NCBI RefSeq assembly: GCF_018294505.1
Contig: NC_057808.1
Location: 226,855,684-226,919,683, forward strand
DNA length: 64,000 nucleotides
DNA from: Triticum aestivum
Lineage: Eukaryota; Streptophyta; Magnoliopsida; Poales; Poaceae
Reading direction: 5' to 3'
The translations under genes were made by a program, and so were the position numbers. This document shows, piece after piece, positions 33,682-44,316 of this stretch. Positions within the stretch are counted from its first letter, which is position 1, and the number at the start of each line of letters is the position of its first letter. The notes beneath the pieces are model-generated. The model ran no database searches. It was not told the origin of the DNA and worked only from the letters and a program-made list of their open reading frames with translations.

Positions 33682-36600
33682 TCAGGTATAGTAAGGCCGA
33701 AGATGAGAGATATTCCACGGCCGGTGGGTCTCCTCCTCCGATTTACGTGAGTCTTTGTGCTCTCGAACATCAATAAGATAGTATGACCCATTATGCAGAT
33801 TCTTGCTGACCACAAAAGGTCCTTCCCAAGGTGGGGATAACTTGTGCATATCAGTTTGATCCTGAATGAGTCAGAGCACCAGATCGCCTTCTTGAAAAGT
33901 TCTGGTTCTAACCCGGCGGCTGTGATAACGCCACAGATCTTGCTGATAAATCGCCGAACGGGCTGCTGCAATGTCACACTCTTCATCCAACAGGTCAAGT
34001 GCTTCCTGTCGTGCCTTCTCATTGTCAGTTTCGACATATGCTGCCACACGAGGCGAGTCATGACGAATGTCACTAGGGAGAACCGCCTCCGCTCCATAAA
34101 CCATGAAAAAAGGTGTGTAACCCGTGGATCTGTTGGGCGTGGTATTGATGCTCCATAACACAGAAGGTAACTCCACCCAACAACCCGACGTCCGTTGCAA
34201 AGGAACCATAAGCCGGGGCTTGATGCCTCTCAAGATCTCTTGATTGACTCTCTCCGCTTGACCATTAGACTGGGGGTGAGCCACCGATGATACATCAAGC
34301 CGGATGTGCTCACGTTGACAGAACTCCTTCATAGCACCTTTGGACAGATTGGTACCATTATCAGTTATAATGCTGTGTGGAAAGCCAAACCGGAAAATCA
34401 CCTTTTTGATGAATTGAACCGCCGTAGCTGCATCACACTTACTGACTGGTTCTGCTTCCACCCACTTAGTGAATTTATCAACTGCCACCAAAAGGTGGGT
34501 CTTCTTGTCCTTGGATCGCTTAAAGGGCCCAACCGTATCCAGCCCCCAAGTTGCAAACGGCCAAGTGATTGGAATCGTCCTCAATTCCTGAGCCGGTACA
34601 TGAGCGCGTCGTGAGAATTTTTGACATCCATCACACCTTTTGACCAAGTCATCGGCATCAGCATGAGCCGTCAGCCAATAGAAACCGTGACGAAACGCTT
34701 TGGCGACCAGAGATTTTGAACCGGCGTGGTGACCACAATCTCCTTCGTGGATCTCTCGCAAAATTTCGCGGCCTTCTTCAGGAGATACACAACGCTGAAA
34801 TGCCCCTGCCACACTGCAATGATGTAACTCTCCATTTATAATAGTCATGGACTTGGACCGCCAGATTATCTGCCTGGCCGAAGTTTCATCCTCTAGTAAC
34901 TCACCCCGGTTCATATACGCCAAATATGGAACCGTCCAATCCGGGATAACATGAAGAGCCGCCACCAACTGAGCCTCCGAATCAGGAACAACCAAATCCT
35001 CTTCGCTAGGGAGCTTGACAGACGGATTATGCAGCACATCCAGGAAGACATTGGGTGGAACCGGTTCATGTTGGGAACCCAAGCGGCTTAAAGCGTCCGC
35101 CGCTTCATTCTTCCACCGGTCCACATGATCGACCTGATAACCTTTGAAGTGACCTGCAACAATATCCACCTCTCGACGATATGCTGCCATGAGTGGGTCC
35201 TTGGAATCCCAAGTACCAGACACTTGTTGAGCCACCAGATCCGAGTCACCGAAGCACTTAACTCGGCTTAGATTCATCTCTTTAGCCATCCGAAGACCAT
35301 GGAGTAAAGCCTCATATTCAGCTGCATTGTTAGTGCAAGGGAACATTAAACGGAGAACATAACAAAACTTATCACCTCGTGGGGAAGTTAATACGACTCC
35401 AGCCCCCGAGCCCTCCAATTGCCTGGACCCATCAAAATGAATAGTCCAATAAGTATAATCCAGCTTCTCTTCTGGCGCCTGTAATTCTGTCCAGTCATTG
35501 ATGAAATCCACAAGTGCCTGAGATTTGATCGCCGTCCGGGGCATATATTTTAACCCATGAGGCCCAAGCTCAATAGCCCACTTAGCAATCCGGCTAGTTG
35601 CTTCCCTGTTTTGGATTATATCCCCCAAAGGAGCAGAGCTGATCACGGTGATGGGATGACCTTGGAAATACTGTTGAAGCTTCCGGCTTGCCATAAAAAC
35701 TCCATACACCAGCTTCTGCCAATGTGGGTACCTTTGCTTGGACTCAATAAGTACCTCACTGATATAGTAGACCGGCCGTTGAACCGGATACTCCTTTACG
35801 GCCTCCTTGCGCTCCACCACAATAGCCACGCTAACAGCCCGGGCGTTAGCTGCCACATATAGCAACAATGGCTCTTTATCAACAGGAGCAGCAAGAACCG
35901 GCGGATTAGCCAGCTGCCGTTTTAAGTCCTCAAATGCTTCATTGGCGGTGTCACTCCATACGAAGTCATCCGTTTTCTTCAGCATCTGATATAAAGGGAT
36001 GGCCTTCTCACCCAGGCGACTGATAAACCGGCTCAAGGCGGCAATCCGGCCTGCCAGGCGTTGAACACCATTGATACACTTCGGTTTAGCCAACGAAGTT
36101 ATAGCCTTGATTTTCTCCGAATTAGCTTCAATGCCCCTGTTAGACACCAGAAAGCCCAAGAGTTTGCCTGCCGGTACACCGAAAACACATTTGGCCGGAT
36201 TAAGCATCATTTTATAAACCCAGAGGTTATCAAAGGTCTCCTTCAAGTCATCTATCAATGTCTCCTTCTTTCTGGATTTTACCACAATATCATCCACATA
36301 AGCATGAACATTGCAGCCGGTCTGATCATGAAGACAATTCTGCACACAACGCTGATAAGTCGCCTGGGCACTCTTGAGCCCAAAGAGGCATAGACACATA
36401 GCAGAAGGCTCCAAAAGGAGTTATAAACGCTGTCTTCTCCTGGTCCTTAACTTCCATTTTGATTTTATGGTAACCAGAATATGCATCCAAAAAGATCAAA
36501 CGCTCACAACCCGCCGTAGCATCAATGATTTGATCAATACGAGGGAGGGCAAAAGGGTCTGCTGGACAGGCCTTGTTGAGATCTGTGTAGTCCACACACA

Positions 36601-38101
36601 TACGCCAAGTGCCGTTCTTCTGAAGTACCAGCACCGGATTAGCCAACCATTCAGGATGAAATACTTCAACGATGAACCCAACCGCCAAGAGCCTGGCTAC
36701 CTCCTCACCAATAGCCTTGCGTCTTTCTTCATTGAACCGGCGAAGAAACTGTTTGACCGGTTTATACTTGGGATCGACATTGAGAGTGTGCTCGACGAGT
36801 TCTCTCGGTACACCTGGCATGTCAGAAGGTTTCCACGCGAAGATATCCCGATTCTCACGGATGAACTCGATGAGTGCGCTTTCCTATTTCGGATCCAAGT
36901 TAGCGCTGATGCTAAATTGCTTGGATGAATCGCCAGGAACAAAATCAACAAGCTTAGTCTCATCAGCCGATTTAAACTTCAAGGCCAGATCATGCTCTGT
37001 AGTTGGCTTTTCCAAAGAAGTCATATCCACCGGATCAACATTGTCCTTATAGAACTTCAACTCCTCTGTTGCGCAAACCGACTCAGCATAAGCCGCATCA
37101 CCTTCTTCATATTCTAAAGCGGTCTTGCGGCTCCCATGGACCGTGATGGTCCCCTTATGGCCCGGCATCTTAAGCTGCAGATAGACATAACAGGGCCTTG
37201 CCATGAACTTAGCATAAGCCAGCCGTCCAAACAGGGCATGATACGGGCTCTTGATTTTCACCACTTCAAAAGTCAATGTCTCTGACCTTGAATCATGCTC
37301 ATCTCCAAAAGCCACCTCCAGAGCTATCTTACCAACAGGATATGCTGATTTACCAGGCACTACACCATGGAAGACTGTGTTGGATGGTTTAAGATTGTTA
37401 TCTGTTAACCCCATGCGACGGAAGGTTTCATAATAAAGGATGTTGATACTACTCCCTCCATCCATGAGTACCTTGGTGAACTTATAACCTCCAACCTGAG
37501 GCGCCACCACCAATGCCAGATGACCCGGATTATCAACCCGGGGTGGATGATCCTCTCTACTCCACATGATCGGCTGCTCAGACCAGCGCAAGTAACGGGG
37601 CACCGCCGGTTCAACGGAATTCACTGCCCTTTTATGGAGTTTTTGATCGCGCTTGCATAGACTAGTGGTGAAGACATGATACTGCCCACTATTCAACTGC
37701 TTCGGGTTGCTCTGGTAGCCCAACTGCTGCTGTTGCTGCTGATTGCCCTGATGATTATAACTACCTTGATTGCCCTGATTGCCTTGATTACCATGTCTGC
37801 TCTGATTACCGTGAAAACCTGAACCGGAACTGCCTCCACCGTAACCCGGCCCATGAGATCCAGGGCCTGAACTGCCGCCCGGTCCGTGATCATACCAAAA
37901 AAATTCGGAATTTTTGAACTCCTGCATGATATAACAATCTTTCCAGAGGTGCGTGGACGGTTTGTCCTGCGTCCCGTGCTTTGGGCAAGGCTGGTTTAAC
38001 AGATAAGACAAGAGCTCCGAATTAGGACTTGGTCCTCCACCACGCTGGGGAGGTTTACCCTTATGCCTCTGTCCTTTGTCCTGCGTGTTGGTATTAGCCA
38101 C
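33682..38101 (-). pseudogene. Protease-RT-RNase H-integrase of the minus-strand Gypsy
   Basis: Read leftward: an NQG-rich linker (about 37690-37900), protease VLMDGGSSINILY (about 37455; DGG in place of DTG, common in this lineage), RT from about 36800 with YVDDIV (Asp codons 36289-36294), RNase H (HFDGSRQLEGSGAG, about 35430), integrase zinc finger (about 34650-34740) and core (DTVGPF, IITDNG, QAERVNQE). Lesions: TAG at 36884-36886 where relatives have Gln (LDPK*ESALIEF), a frameshift near 36390 in the MPFGLKSA motif, and a TGA at 33868-33870 close to the C-terminus (CGA to TGA). The motifs are otherwise well kept. Confidence 0.88.
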
Positions 38102-39044
38102 AAAATCTAAACTGTTATCCGCCTTATGCTTACCGTTGTTTCCATGACCCGCCGGGTTATGCTGCTGCCCCTTGGTGTTGCCGCTCTTCTTTCCCTTCCC
38201 TGTCTTGTCATCGTCAGACTCGGGTCCTTGGTACTATCAGAGTCGGCATACTTTACCAGAGCTGCCATAAGTGTTCCCATGTCATTACAATGACGTTTGA
38301 GCCACCCCAACTTCAACTTCAGAGGTGCAAACCGGCAATTTCCTTCCAACATCAAAACTGTTGTATCAGCGTTGATGCGGTCCGATGAATGCAAAATCTC
38401 CGAAACCCGGCACACCCAACGGGTTGTTGATTCTCCTTCCTCCTGGACATAGGCAGCTAAGTCCACAATTGACATGGGCTGCTTGCATGTATCCTTGAAA
38501 TTCTAGATAAACCGGGCCCTTAATTCGGCCCATGACCCAATGGAGTTAGCCGGCAAGTTCTTCAGCCAAGTGCGGGTTTTCCCCTCCAGCACCATGGTGA
38601 AGTATTTAGCACACGCCGCGTCAGCCACATCCAGCATCTCCATTGCCATCTCATAGCTTTCAACCCATGACTCGGGGGATAAATCGGCGGTGTAATTCGG
38701 AACTTTGCGTGGGCCCTTGAAATCCTTGGGTAGGCGCACGTTGCGCAGCGCTGGGACGAGACACGGTACTCCCAAAGAACTGGAAGTAACCCTGGTTCCA
38801 CCGATGTGGTCGGACGAACCGGAGTAAGTTGGCGAGCTTCATGCTGCGCCACTAACTTGGCCTCTCGACGTGCCCTAGCACGATCCACCACATCCTGAGC
38901 ATCACCACCGCCACCCGCCGGGTTATGGCCACGGGGCGGATTACGATTTCGCGCGCTGCTCGATACAGCCGGTTCATCGATATGCCTGCTGTAACTCCGG
39001 CTTGGGCGGGGAGTAGAATGGATCCTTTCGCGACTATATGAATA

Positions 39045-39889
39045 GGGACAATTGCATTTTTACCCCTAGTTGGTTCCTACCCACGGGTTTTGCCCTTACT
39101 TTTCGAGCTTGCTCAGTTTTGTCCTTACTTTTTCCGTCGAGGTCCCTCGAATGCCCTTTGACCGTTTGACCAAATCTTTGAAAATTCATAACTAATTCAT
39201 ATGAACTCATAAAAATGCAAATAAGATATCAAAATGTCCAGATAAACATTACCTTTATGTGCACATCATTTGCATTCAGGACAAAAGCACCCTTTAAACT
39301 ACCTAAGGTAATTAACGTTATTAACATTATTAAAAATAAAAAGGTATTTTCATGAATAAAATTACATGCAAATGTAGGTGATGTTTTCTGAACATCCTGA
39401 TATCTTATTTGCATTTTTCTGAGTTCATATCAACTTGTTATGAAGTTTCCAAATAATGGTCAAAGTCGTTAGAACATTCTTAACAAGATGATACGGACTC
39501 AGAAAAATGCAAATAAGATATCTGGATGTTCAGAAAACATCACCTACATTTGCATGTAATTTTTATTCATGAAAAAAATATTGTTTATACCTTTTTATTT
39601 TTAATAATGTTAATATCATTAATTACCTCAGGTAGTTTAAAGGCTGCTTTTGTCCTGAGTGCAAATGATATCCACATAAAGGCAATGTTTATCTGAACAC
39701 TTTGATATCTTATTTGCATTTTTCTGAGTTCATTTGAATTAGTTATGAATTTTCAAAGTTTTGGTCAAACGGTCAAAGGGCATTCGAGGGACCATGACGG
39801 AAAAAGTAAGGGCAAAACTGAGCAAGCTCGAAAAGTAAGGGCAAAACCCGTGGGTAGGAACCAACTAGGGGTAAAAATGCAATTGTCCC
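39045..39889. mobile_element. Foldback element, Mutator-like (9-bp TSD)
   Basis: 845 bp bounded by GGGACAATTGCA and TGCAATTGTCCC, flanked by a perfect 9-bp duplication ATATGAATA (39036-39044 and 39890-39898). The two halves are long inverted repeats of about 390-400 bp each (for example GGTTCCTACCCACGGGTTTT near the left end and its complement near the right end) with a short centre at about 39440-39490. There is no coding capacity. A 9-bp duplication plus long terminal inverted repeats is the mark of Mutator-type non-autonomous elements. It splits Gag of the Gypsy. Confidence 0.85.
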
Positions 39890-41056
39890 ATATGAATAAG
39901 CCTGCTGCTGAGTCAAAGCTGTCTGAAGGAGCTCCCTAGCCCATCGCGTCTCGACCGCTACTGGGGACTCACCTTCGATCGGGAGGGCCGCCAGTCGTGA
40001 AGCGGCAGCGACAATATTATCCATCGGGTTAGAGTAATGACCCGATGGTGTTGGGACGTGCTGTGACAAAACGTTGTTCTGACGAGGCGGATCAGTCGGA
40101 CGTGGCTGAACCGGCACCCCCGTTCCAGGTGCCTCCGCCCGGTTTACCGCTGGCGGATTACTGATCCCCGCTCCTAGGGTATTAAAGAGGTTCTTGGCCT
40201 CATAAACCGGTGGTAGGTGAGATTCGTACCTTCTCCTCATGACATCGTTTGACGCGCTCTGATCCAGCATAAGCCGGTAAGCCTGTGCATCCAATGCGGC
40301 CCGTTCCGCAGCCATCCTGGTATCCTCAGCAGCCAGGTCGGCCTTGGCCTAGGTTATCTGATCTTTCACCTTCGCAATTTCCGCATTATGCTCATCTTGA
40401 TTCGCCGGATTAACCTCCGCCATCAGTGCTGCCAAGGCGTCAAATAAATCAGATAAAACCTGAGTCGGCGGTCGCACAGGGCCTCCTGCCCCAGCCGCTG
40501 TCGCTCCTACTGATCCGGAAATCATCGCCGCTGCGGTCGAAGAGTGGAGCGCTGGCTGTGTACCGGCCATGAAGATCGCAACCCGGTTTGGCGGATCAAA
40601 GGGGTCCGGAATACTGTCGCCATCGGAACAACCCCCAATCCGGCCATCTTGCAATTGGTACAATGACTCGGTCTCTCCGGTCGATGACTCGTCGCCGGAA
40701 TAAACGATGGTTTCACCACCAGATTCTGATCTATCCTCATATTCCACTCCGTGGATGACTCCCACGAAGGCACGCTTCATGATAGGCTTAACCCGGGCAG
40801 ATCTCGCACGCTGAGCCGTCTCGATGATGTCGGTGCAGATGTCCGGCTCAGGGCCCGGTTCGCCGATCTTGCCAATGAAAACGTGGATGCCGCCGAAGGG
40901 GACCCGGTACCCGTACTCAATTGAGCCGGCCTTGGGGCCCCAGCCCGCGTCGTCAATGTAGAGCTTGCCGCGATGACTCTTGGTCATCCGGCCCACAGCG
41001 TAGCCCTTGAGTCCTTCGAAGCTGCCCTCTAAGAACTCAAAACCATCGTGCGATAG

Positions 41057-41075
41057 CCCCACGATGGGCGCCAAC
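41057..41075 (-). other. Primer-binding site of the minus-strand Gypsy
   Basis: On the minus strand GTTGGCGCCCATCGTGGGG follows the LTR end ACGACA directly. The relative at 44317 has GTTGGCGCCCACCGTGGGG. The TGGCGCC core is a non-Met tRNA type of primer site. Confidence 0.8.
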
Positions 41076-41601
41076 TGTCGTGGTTTTGTCACGGCAGATG
41101 TCCTAGAGAAAGGACTTAGTCGTGGAGCCATCGCAACGGGTTAGCTTAAAGGGGTTAAAGCGGACAAGGGACGCAGAGAGTTTATACTGGTTCGGCCCCT
41201 TGCGGTGAAGGTAAAAGCCTACGATCCAGTTGTTGTGGGATTGCTAGGGTTTCGATGACCAGGGAGCGAATACGCTTTGCCTTGGTCTCGAGTTGTTGTT
41301 TGTTCTCTCTAAACCGCCGCCGGGCATCCCCTTATATACATGGGTTGATGCCCGCCAGTTTACAGGATTCCCAGGCCGGCTCATAAACGTGTCCGGCTCG
41401 GTCTCTGCTCTTTCTATCTTACAACACAAGTTTACATATCAATGTCGGTTTACATCTACAGACCTTTAAACCGACTTTGGGCCCTGGGCCTTCATAAAGC
41501 GCCTCCATCATGATCTTCATGGGCTTCAGATATAATAATCCATTATGGGGATAACCCGGCCTCTCCTGGCCGGTTTATGCCCAACAGTAATATCCCCAAC
41601 A
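41076..41601 (-). repeat. 5' LTR of the minus-strand Gypsy
   Basis: 526 bp, from TGTTGGGGATATTACTG (41601) to ACGACA (41076) on the minus strand. Confidence 0.93.
41331..41338 (-). promoter_or_regulatory. LTR TATA box
   Basis: TATATAAG on the minus strand within the 5' LTR. The transcript would start about 30 bp downstream, which leaves the ATG at 41131 in R/U5 of the RNA. Confidence 0.65.
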
Positions 41602-43078
41602 AGACCCATCCGTTAGCTTAGCATAATGATCGTGTAGTTTAATTGCTATTGCTTTCTTCATGACTTATACATGTTCCTCTGACTATGAGATTATGCAACT
41701 CCCGAATACCGGAAGAACACCTTGTGTGCTATCAAACATCACAACGTAACTGGGTGATTATAAAGATGTTGTACAGGTGTCTCTGAAGGTGTTTGTTGAG
41801 TTGGCATAGATCGAGATTGGGATTTGTCACTCCGTGTATCGGAGAGGTATCTCTGGGCCCTCTCGGTATTGCACATCACTATAAGCCTTGCAAGCAATGT
41901 GACTAATAAGTTAGTTGCGGGATGATGCATTACGGAACGAGTAAAGAGACTTGCCGGTAAACGATATTGAACTAGTTATGAGGATACCGATGATCGAATC
42001 TCGGGCAAGTAACATACCGACGACAAAGGGAACAACGTATGTTGTTATGCGGTTTGACCGATAAAGATCTTCGTAGAATATGTAGGAGCCAATATGAGCA
42101 TCTAGGTTCCGCTATTGGTTATTGACCGGAGATGTGTCTCAGTCATGTCTACATAGTTCTCGAACCCGTAGGGTCCGCACGCTTAACATTCGATGACGAT
42201 TTGTATTATGAGTTATGTGATTTGATGACCGAAGTTTGTTCAAAGTCCCGGATGAGATCACGGGCATGACGAGGAGTCTCGAATTGGTCGAGAGGTAAAG
42301 ATTCATATATTGGAAGGTTATATTCGAACACCGGAATGGTTTTGGGAAGTATCGGATAAGTTTCGGAGTACTGGGAGGTTACCGGAACCCCCCGGGGAAG
42401 TATTGGGCCTTAATGGGCTTTAGTGGAAAGGAGAGAAGGGCCACAAGGGGAGGCAGCGCCCCCCCCCCATGGCAAGTCCGAATTGGACTAGGGAGGGGGC
42501 GGCGCCCCCCTCTTTCCTTCCCCCTCTCTTCCTCCTTCCCTCTCCCCCTCTCTTGGAAAGGAAGGGGACTCCAACTAGGATTGGGAATCCTAGTTGGACT
42601 CCCCTATGGAGCGTGCCCCCCTTGGGCCGGCCACCTCTCCTCCCCCCTTTATATACGTGGGAGGGGGGCACCCAAAAGACACACCAAGTCTTCTCTTAGC
42701 TGTGTGCGGTGCCCCCCGCCACAGTTACACACCTCGGTCATATCGTCGTAGTGCTTAGGCGAAGCCCTGCACCGGTAACTTCATCATCACCGTCGCCACG
42801 CCGTCGTGCTGACGGAACTCTCCCTTGTCCTCAACTGGATCAAGAGTTCGAGGGACGTCATCGAGCTGAACGTGTGCTAAACACGGAGGTGCCATACGTT
42901 CGGTACTTGGATCAGTTGGATCGTGAAGACGTTCGACTACATCAATCGTGTTACTAAACGCTTCCGCTTTCGGTCTACGAGGGTACGTGGACACACTCTC
43001 CCTGCTCTTTTCTATGCTTCTCCTAGATAGATCTTGCGTGATCGTAGGATTTTTTTTGAAATACTATGTTCCCCAACA
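41602..43078 (+). repeat. Angela 3' LTR, right part
   Basis: Resumes with AGACCCATCCGTTAGC and ends TTCCCCAACA at 43078. Together with 26827-27084 it gives 1,735 bp, equal to the 5' LTR. Confidence 0.93.
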
Positions 43079-43392
43079 TTGCTGATGCATGAGAGTTGGG
43101 ATACATATGGTGCAGGTTACTAATATCATAAGAATTTGAAGCATGCAAATTACTTTGAATCGTCCCTTGCACGTAATTAGATGCATGATTGAAAAAACTA
43201 TGGCTGGCCGATAGAGTATGTTCATTGAATGATCTAGAAACACCATATGAATTATTTGCATCTACACATGGGGATTGAGTATTCATATTACCTTTGTAGA
43301 TTGCAAACCCTAGATGATGATCTCTTCGTAGCGAGAACAGGCCGGAGACCGTTCAAACCTTCGTCCCCAGCGGAGTCGCCAAAAAGTATGTT
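43079..43392 (-). pseudogene. Leader and Gag start of the old element
   Basis: The minus-strand frame has an Asn/Ser/His-rich segment (MNTQSPCVDANNSYGVSRSF and on) continuous with the segment at 20025 once Angela is removed. Upstream of it is the primer site TGGCGACTCCGCTGGGGA (about 43365-43383). Confidence 0.55.
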
Positions 43393-43801
43393 TGCACACG
43401 AACACGTCACCATGTATCTCCAACACCGAGGGTGATGCACTGCGGCTCACGTCGAAGGAGACCCATCCGGAAGCATGATACGCAAGCAATCCGGCGGGTG
43501 CTTTTGAGGACCCGAAACCCCACATGCCCGGGAGGGACCCCGTCAGGTCGCACGGCGGCTATGGGCTGCCCTAGGTCGACCTGATCGCCCCTAGGGCCTC
43601 GAGATTCACCGCCCTGCAACAAGAAGAATGAACAAAGAACGAGGAAGAAGAAGAACTAGGGTTAAGGAGAAAAGATAAAAAGATAAAAAGTGGTAGATGA
43701 TTTTGTCGATTGTGTGTTGTTCAATCGGCCGTCACCCCTTAGGTATATAAGAGGCGGATGCACTTCCCGTGCAAGGAAAGGTTAGAATTCACGTTCAAAA
43801 C
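43393..43801 (-). repeat. Partial 5' LTR of the old element
   Basis: Sequence between the primer site and the Gypsy insertion at 43802. On the minus strand it ends in CAAACA before the primer-site region. The outer LTR end was lost when 43802-52470 arrived or later, and no second copy was found. Confidence 0.45.
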
Positions 43802-44316
43802 TGTTGGGGATATAACTATTGGGTATGACCCGCCAAGGAGGGGCCGGGTCATGCCACTGGCGACTTAAGGATGAAGATGGAGGGTTATAAAGCAAGCCTA
43901 TTGAAGGCCCAAGACCCAGAGGCGACTTGAGGCCCAAGAGGATAAACCGCCATATGTGTAACTTGTATTTTAAGGCAAGCTTAGTTAGCCACTGAGCCGG
44001 ACACGTTGTGTATGAGCCAGCCGGGACTCTGTAAGCCGTCGGGCATCAACCTGTGTATATAAAGGGGTGACCCGGTGGCGGGTTAAGACAAGAAAGAAGA
44101 GATCGAGAACTAGGTCAAGCGTATTCACTCCCTGGTAATCAAACCCAAGCAATACAACCCCTAACTGGAGTAAGCCTTTACCTCGTTGTGAGGGGCCGAA
44201 CCAGTATAAACTCTCTGTGTCCTTTGTCCCGATTAACCCCTTCAAGCTAACCTAGTTGTGATGGTTCCACACCTAAGTCCTTTAGCTAGGGCATCTGCCG
44301 TGTTAAGTCCACGACA
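43802..44316 (+). repeat. LTR of the second family member
   Basis: TGTTGGGGATATAACTATTG at 43802 to ACGACA at 44316. TATA box TATATAAA at 44056-44063. Confidence 0.85.

Larger units (their letters stand above)
38107..41131 (-). pseudogene. Gag of the minus-strand Gypsy, interrupted
   Basis: The frame opens at ATG 41131, inside the 5' LTR, and reads through the primer site (KPRQLAPIVG) into Gag; the same arrangement is seen in the relative at 44261. The Gag core (about 38107-38775) has SYEMAMEMLDVADAACAKYF and LKLGWLKRHCNDMG. Breaks: TAG at 40349-40351 (ITQAK expected), TAG at 38503-38505 (FIQNFKDT expected), a 1-bp deletion near 38222, and the 845-bp foldback insertion at 39045-39889. Confidence 0.8.
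27090..41601 (-). mobile_element. Complete minus-strand Gypsy with antisense gene
   Basis: LTRs are 27090-27614 (525 bp) and 41076-41601 (526 bp), differing at about 18 sites by eye. The target duplication is AGACC (27085-27089 and 41602-41606). On the minus strand the order is 5' LTR, primer site (TTGGCGCCCATCGTGGGG), Gag, protease, RT, RNase H, integrase, then a 6-kb segment carrying a gene on the opposite strand, then the 3' LTR. It is larger than a minimal Gypsy (14.5 kb, or 13.7 kb without the foldback insert). It entered the 3' LTR of Angela and was later hit by the 39045-39889 element. Confidence 0.93.
20026..43078 (+). mobile_element. Angela-type Copia retrotransposon, interrupted
   Basis: The 5' LTR is 20026-21760. 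The 3' LTR starts at 26827 and is split by another element into 26827-27089 and 41602-43078. After removing the 5-bp duplication the 3' LTR is also exactly 1,735 bp. The opening text (GGAAATATGCCCTAGAGGC) is that of wheat Angela/BARE-like LTRs. The target duplication is TTACT (20021-20025) versus TTGCT (43079-43083), one transition apart. The first LTR base is C instead of T. Coding capacity is lost throughout, so this is an older copy. It inserted in the Gag region of the old minus-strand element. Confidence 0.92.
3148..43801 (-). mobile_element. Old minus-strand Gypsy-like element, floor of the nest
   Basis: Four separated blocks join into one element read right to left: LTR (43393-43801), leader and Gag start (43079-43392), Gag (17472-20025), and the rest (3148-4506). 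The joins are exact. Removing the 4507-17471 insertion and one copy of ATGGA restores an open frame reading HVDPYPSSERYETM across the junction; removing 20026-43078 rejoins Gag-like text. The PBS on the minus strand (TGGCGACTCCGCTGGGGA, about 43365-43383) supports an LTR element. No protease or full reverse transcriptase is seen, so it is internally deleted or non-autonomous. Both ends are damaged. Confidence 0.65.
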
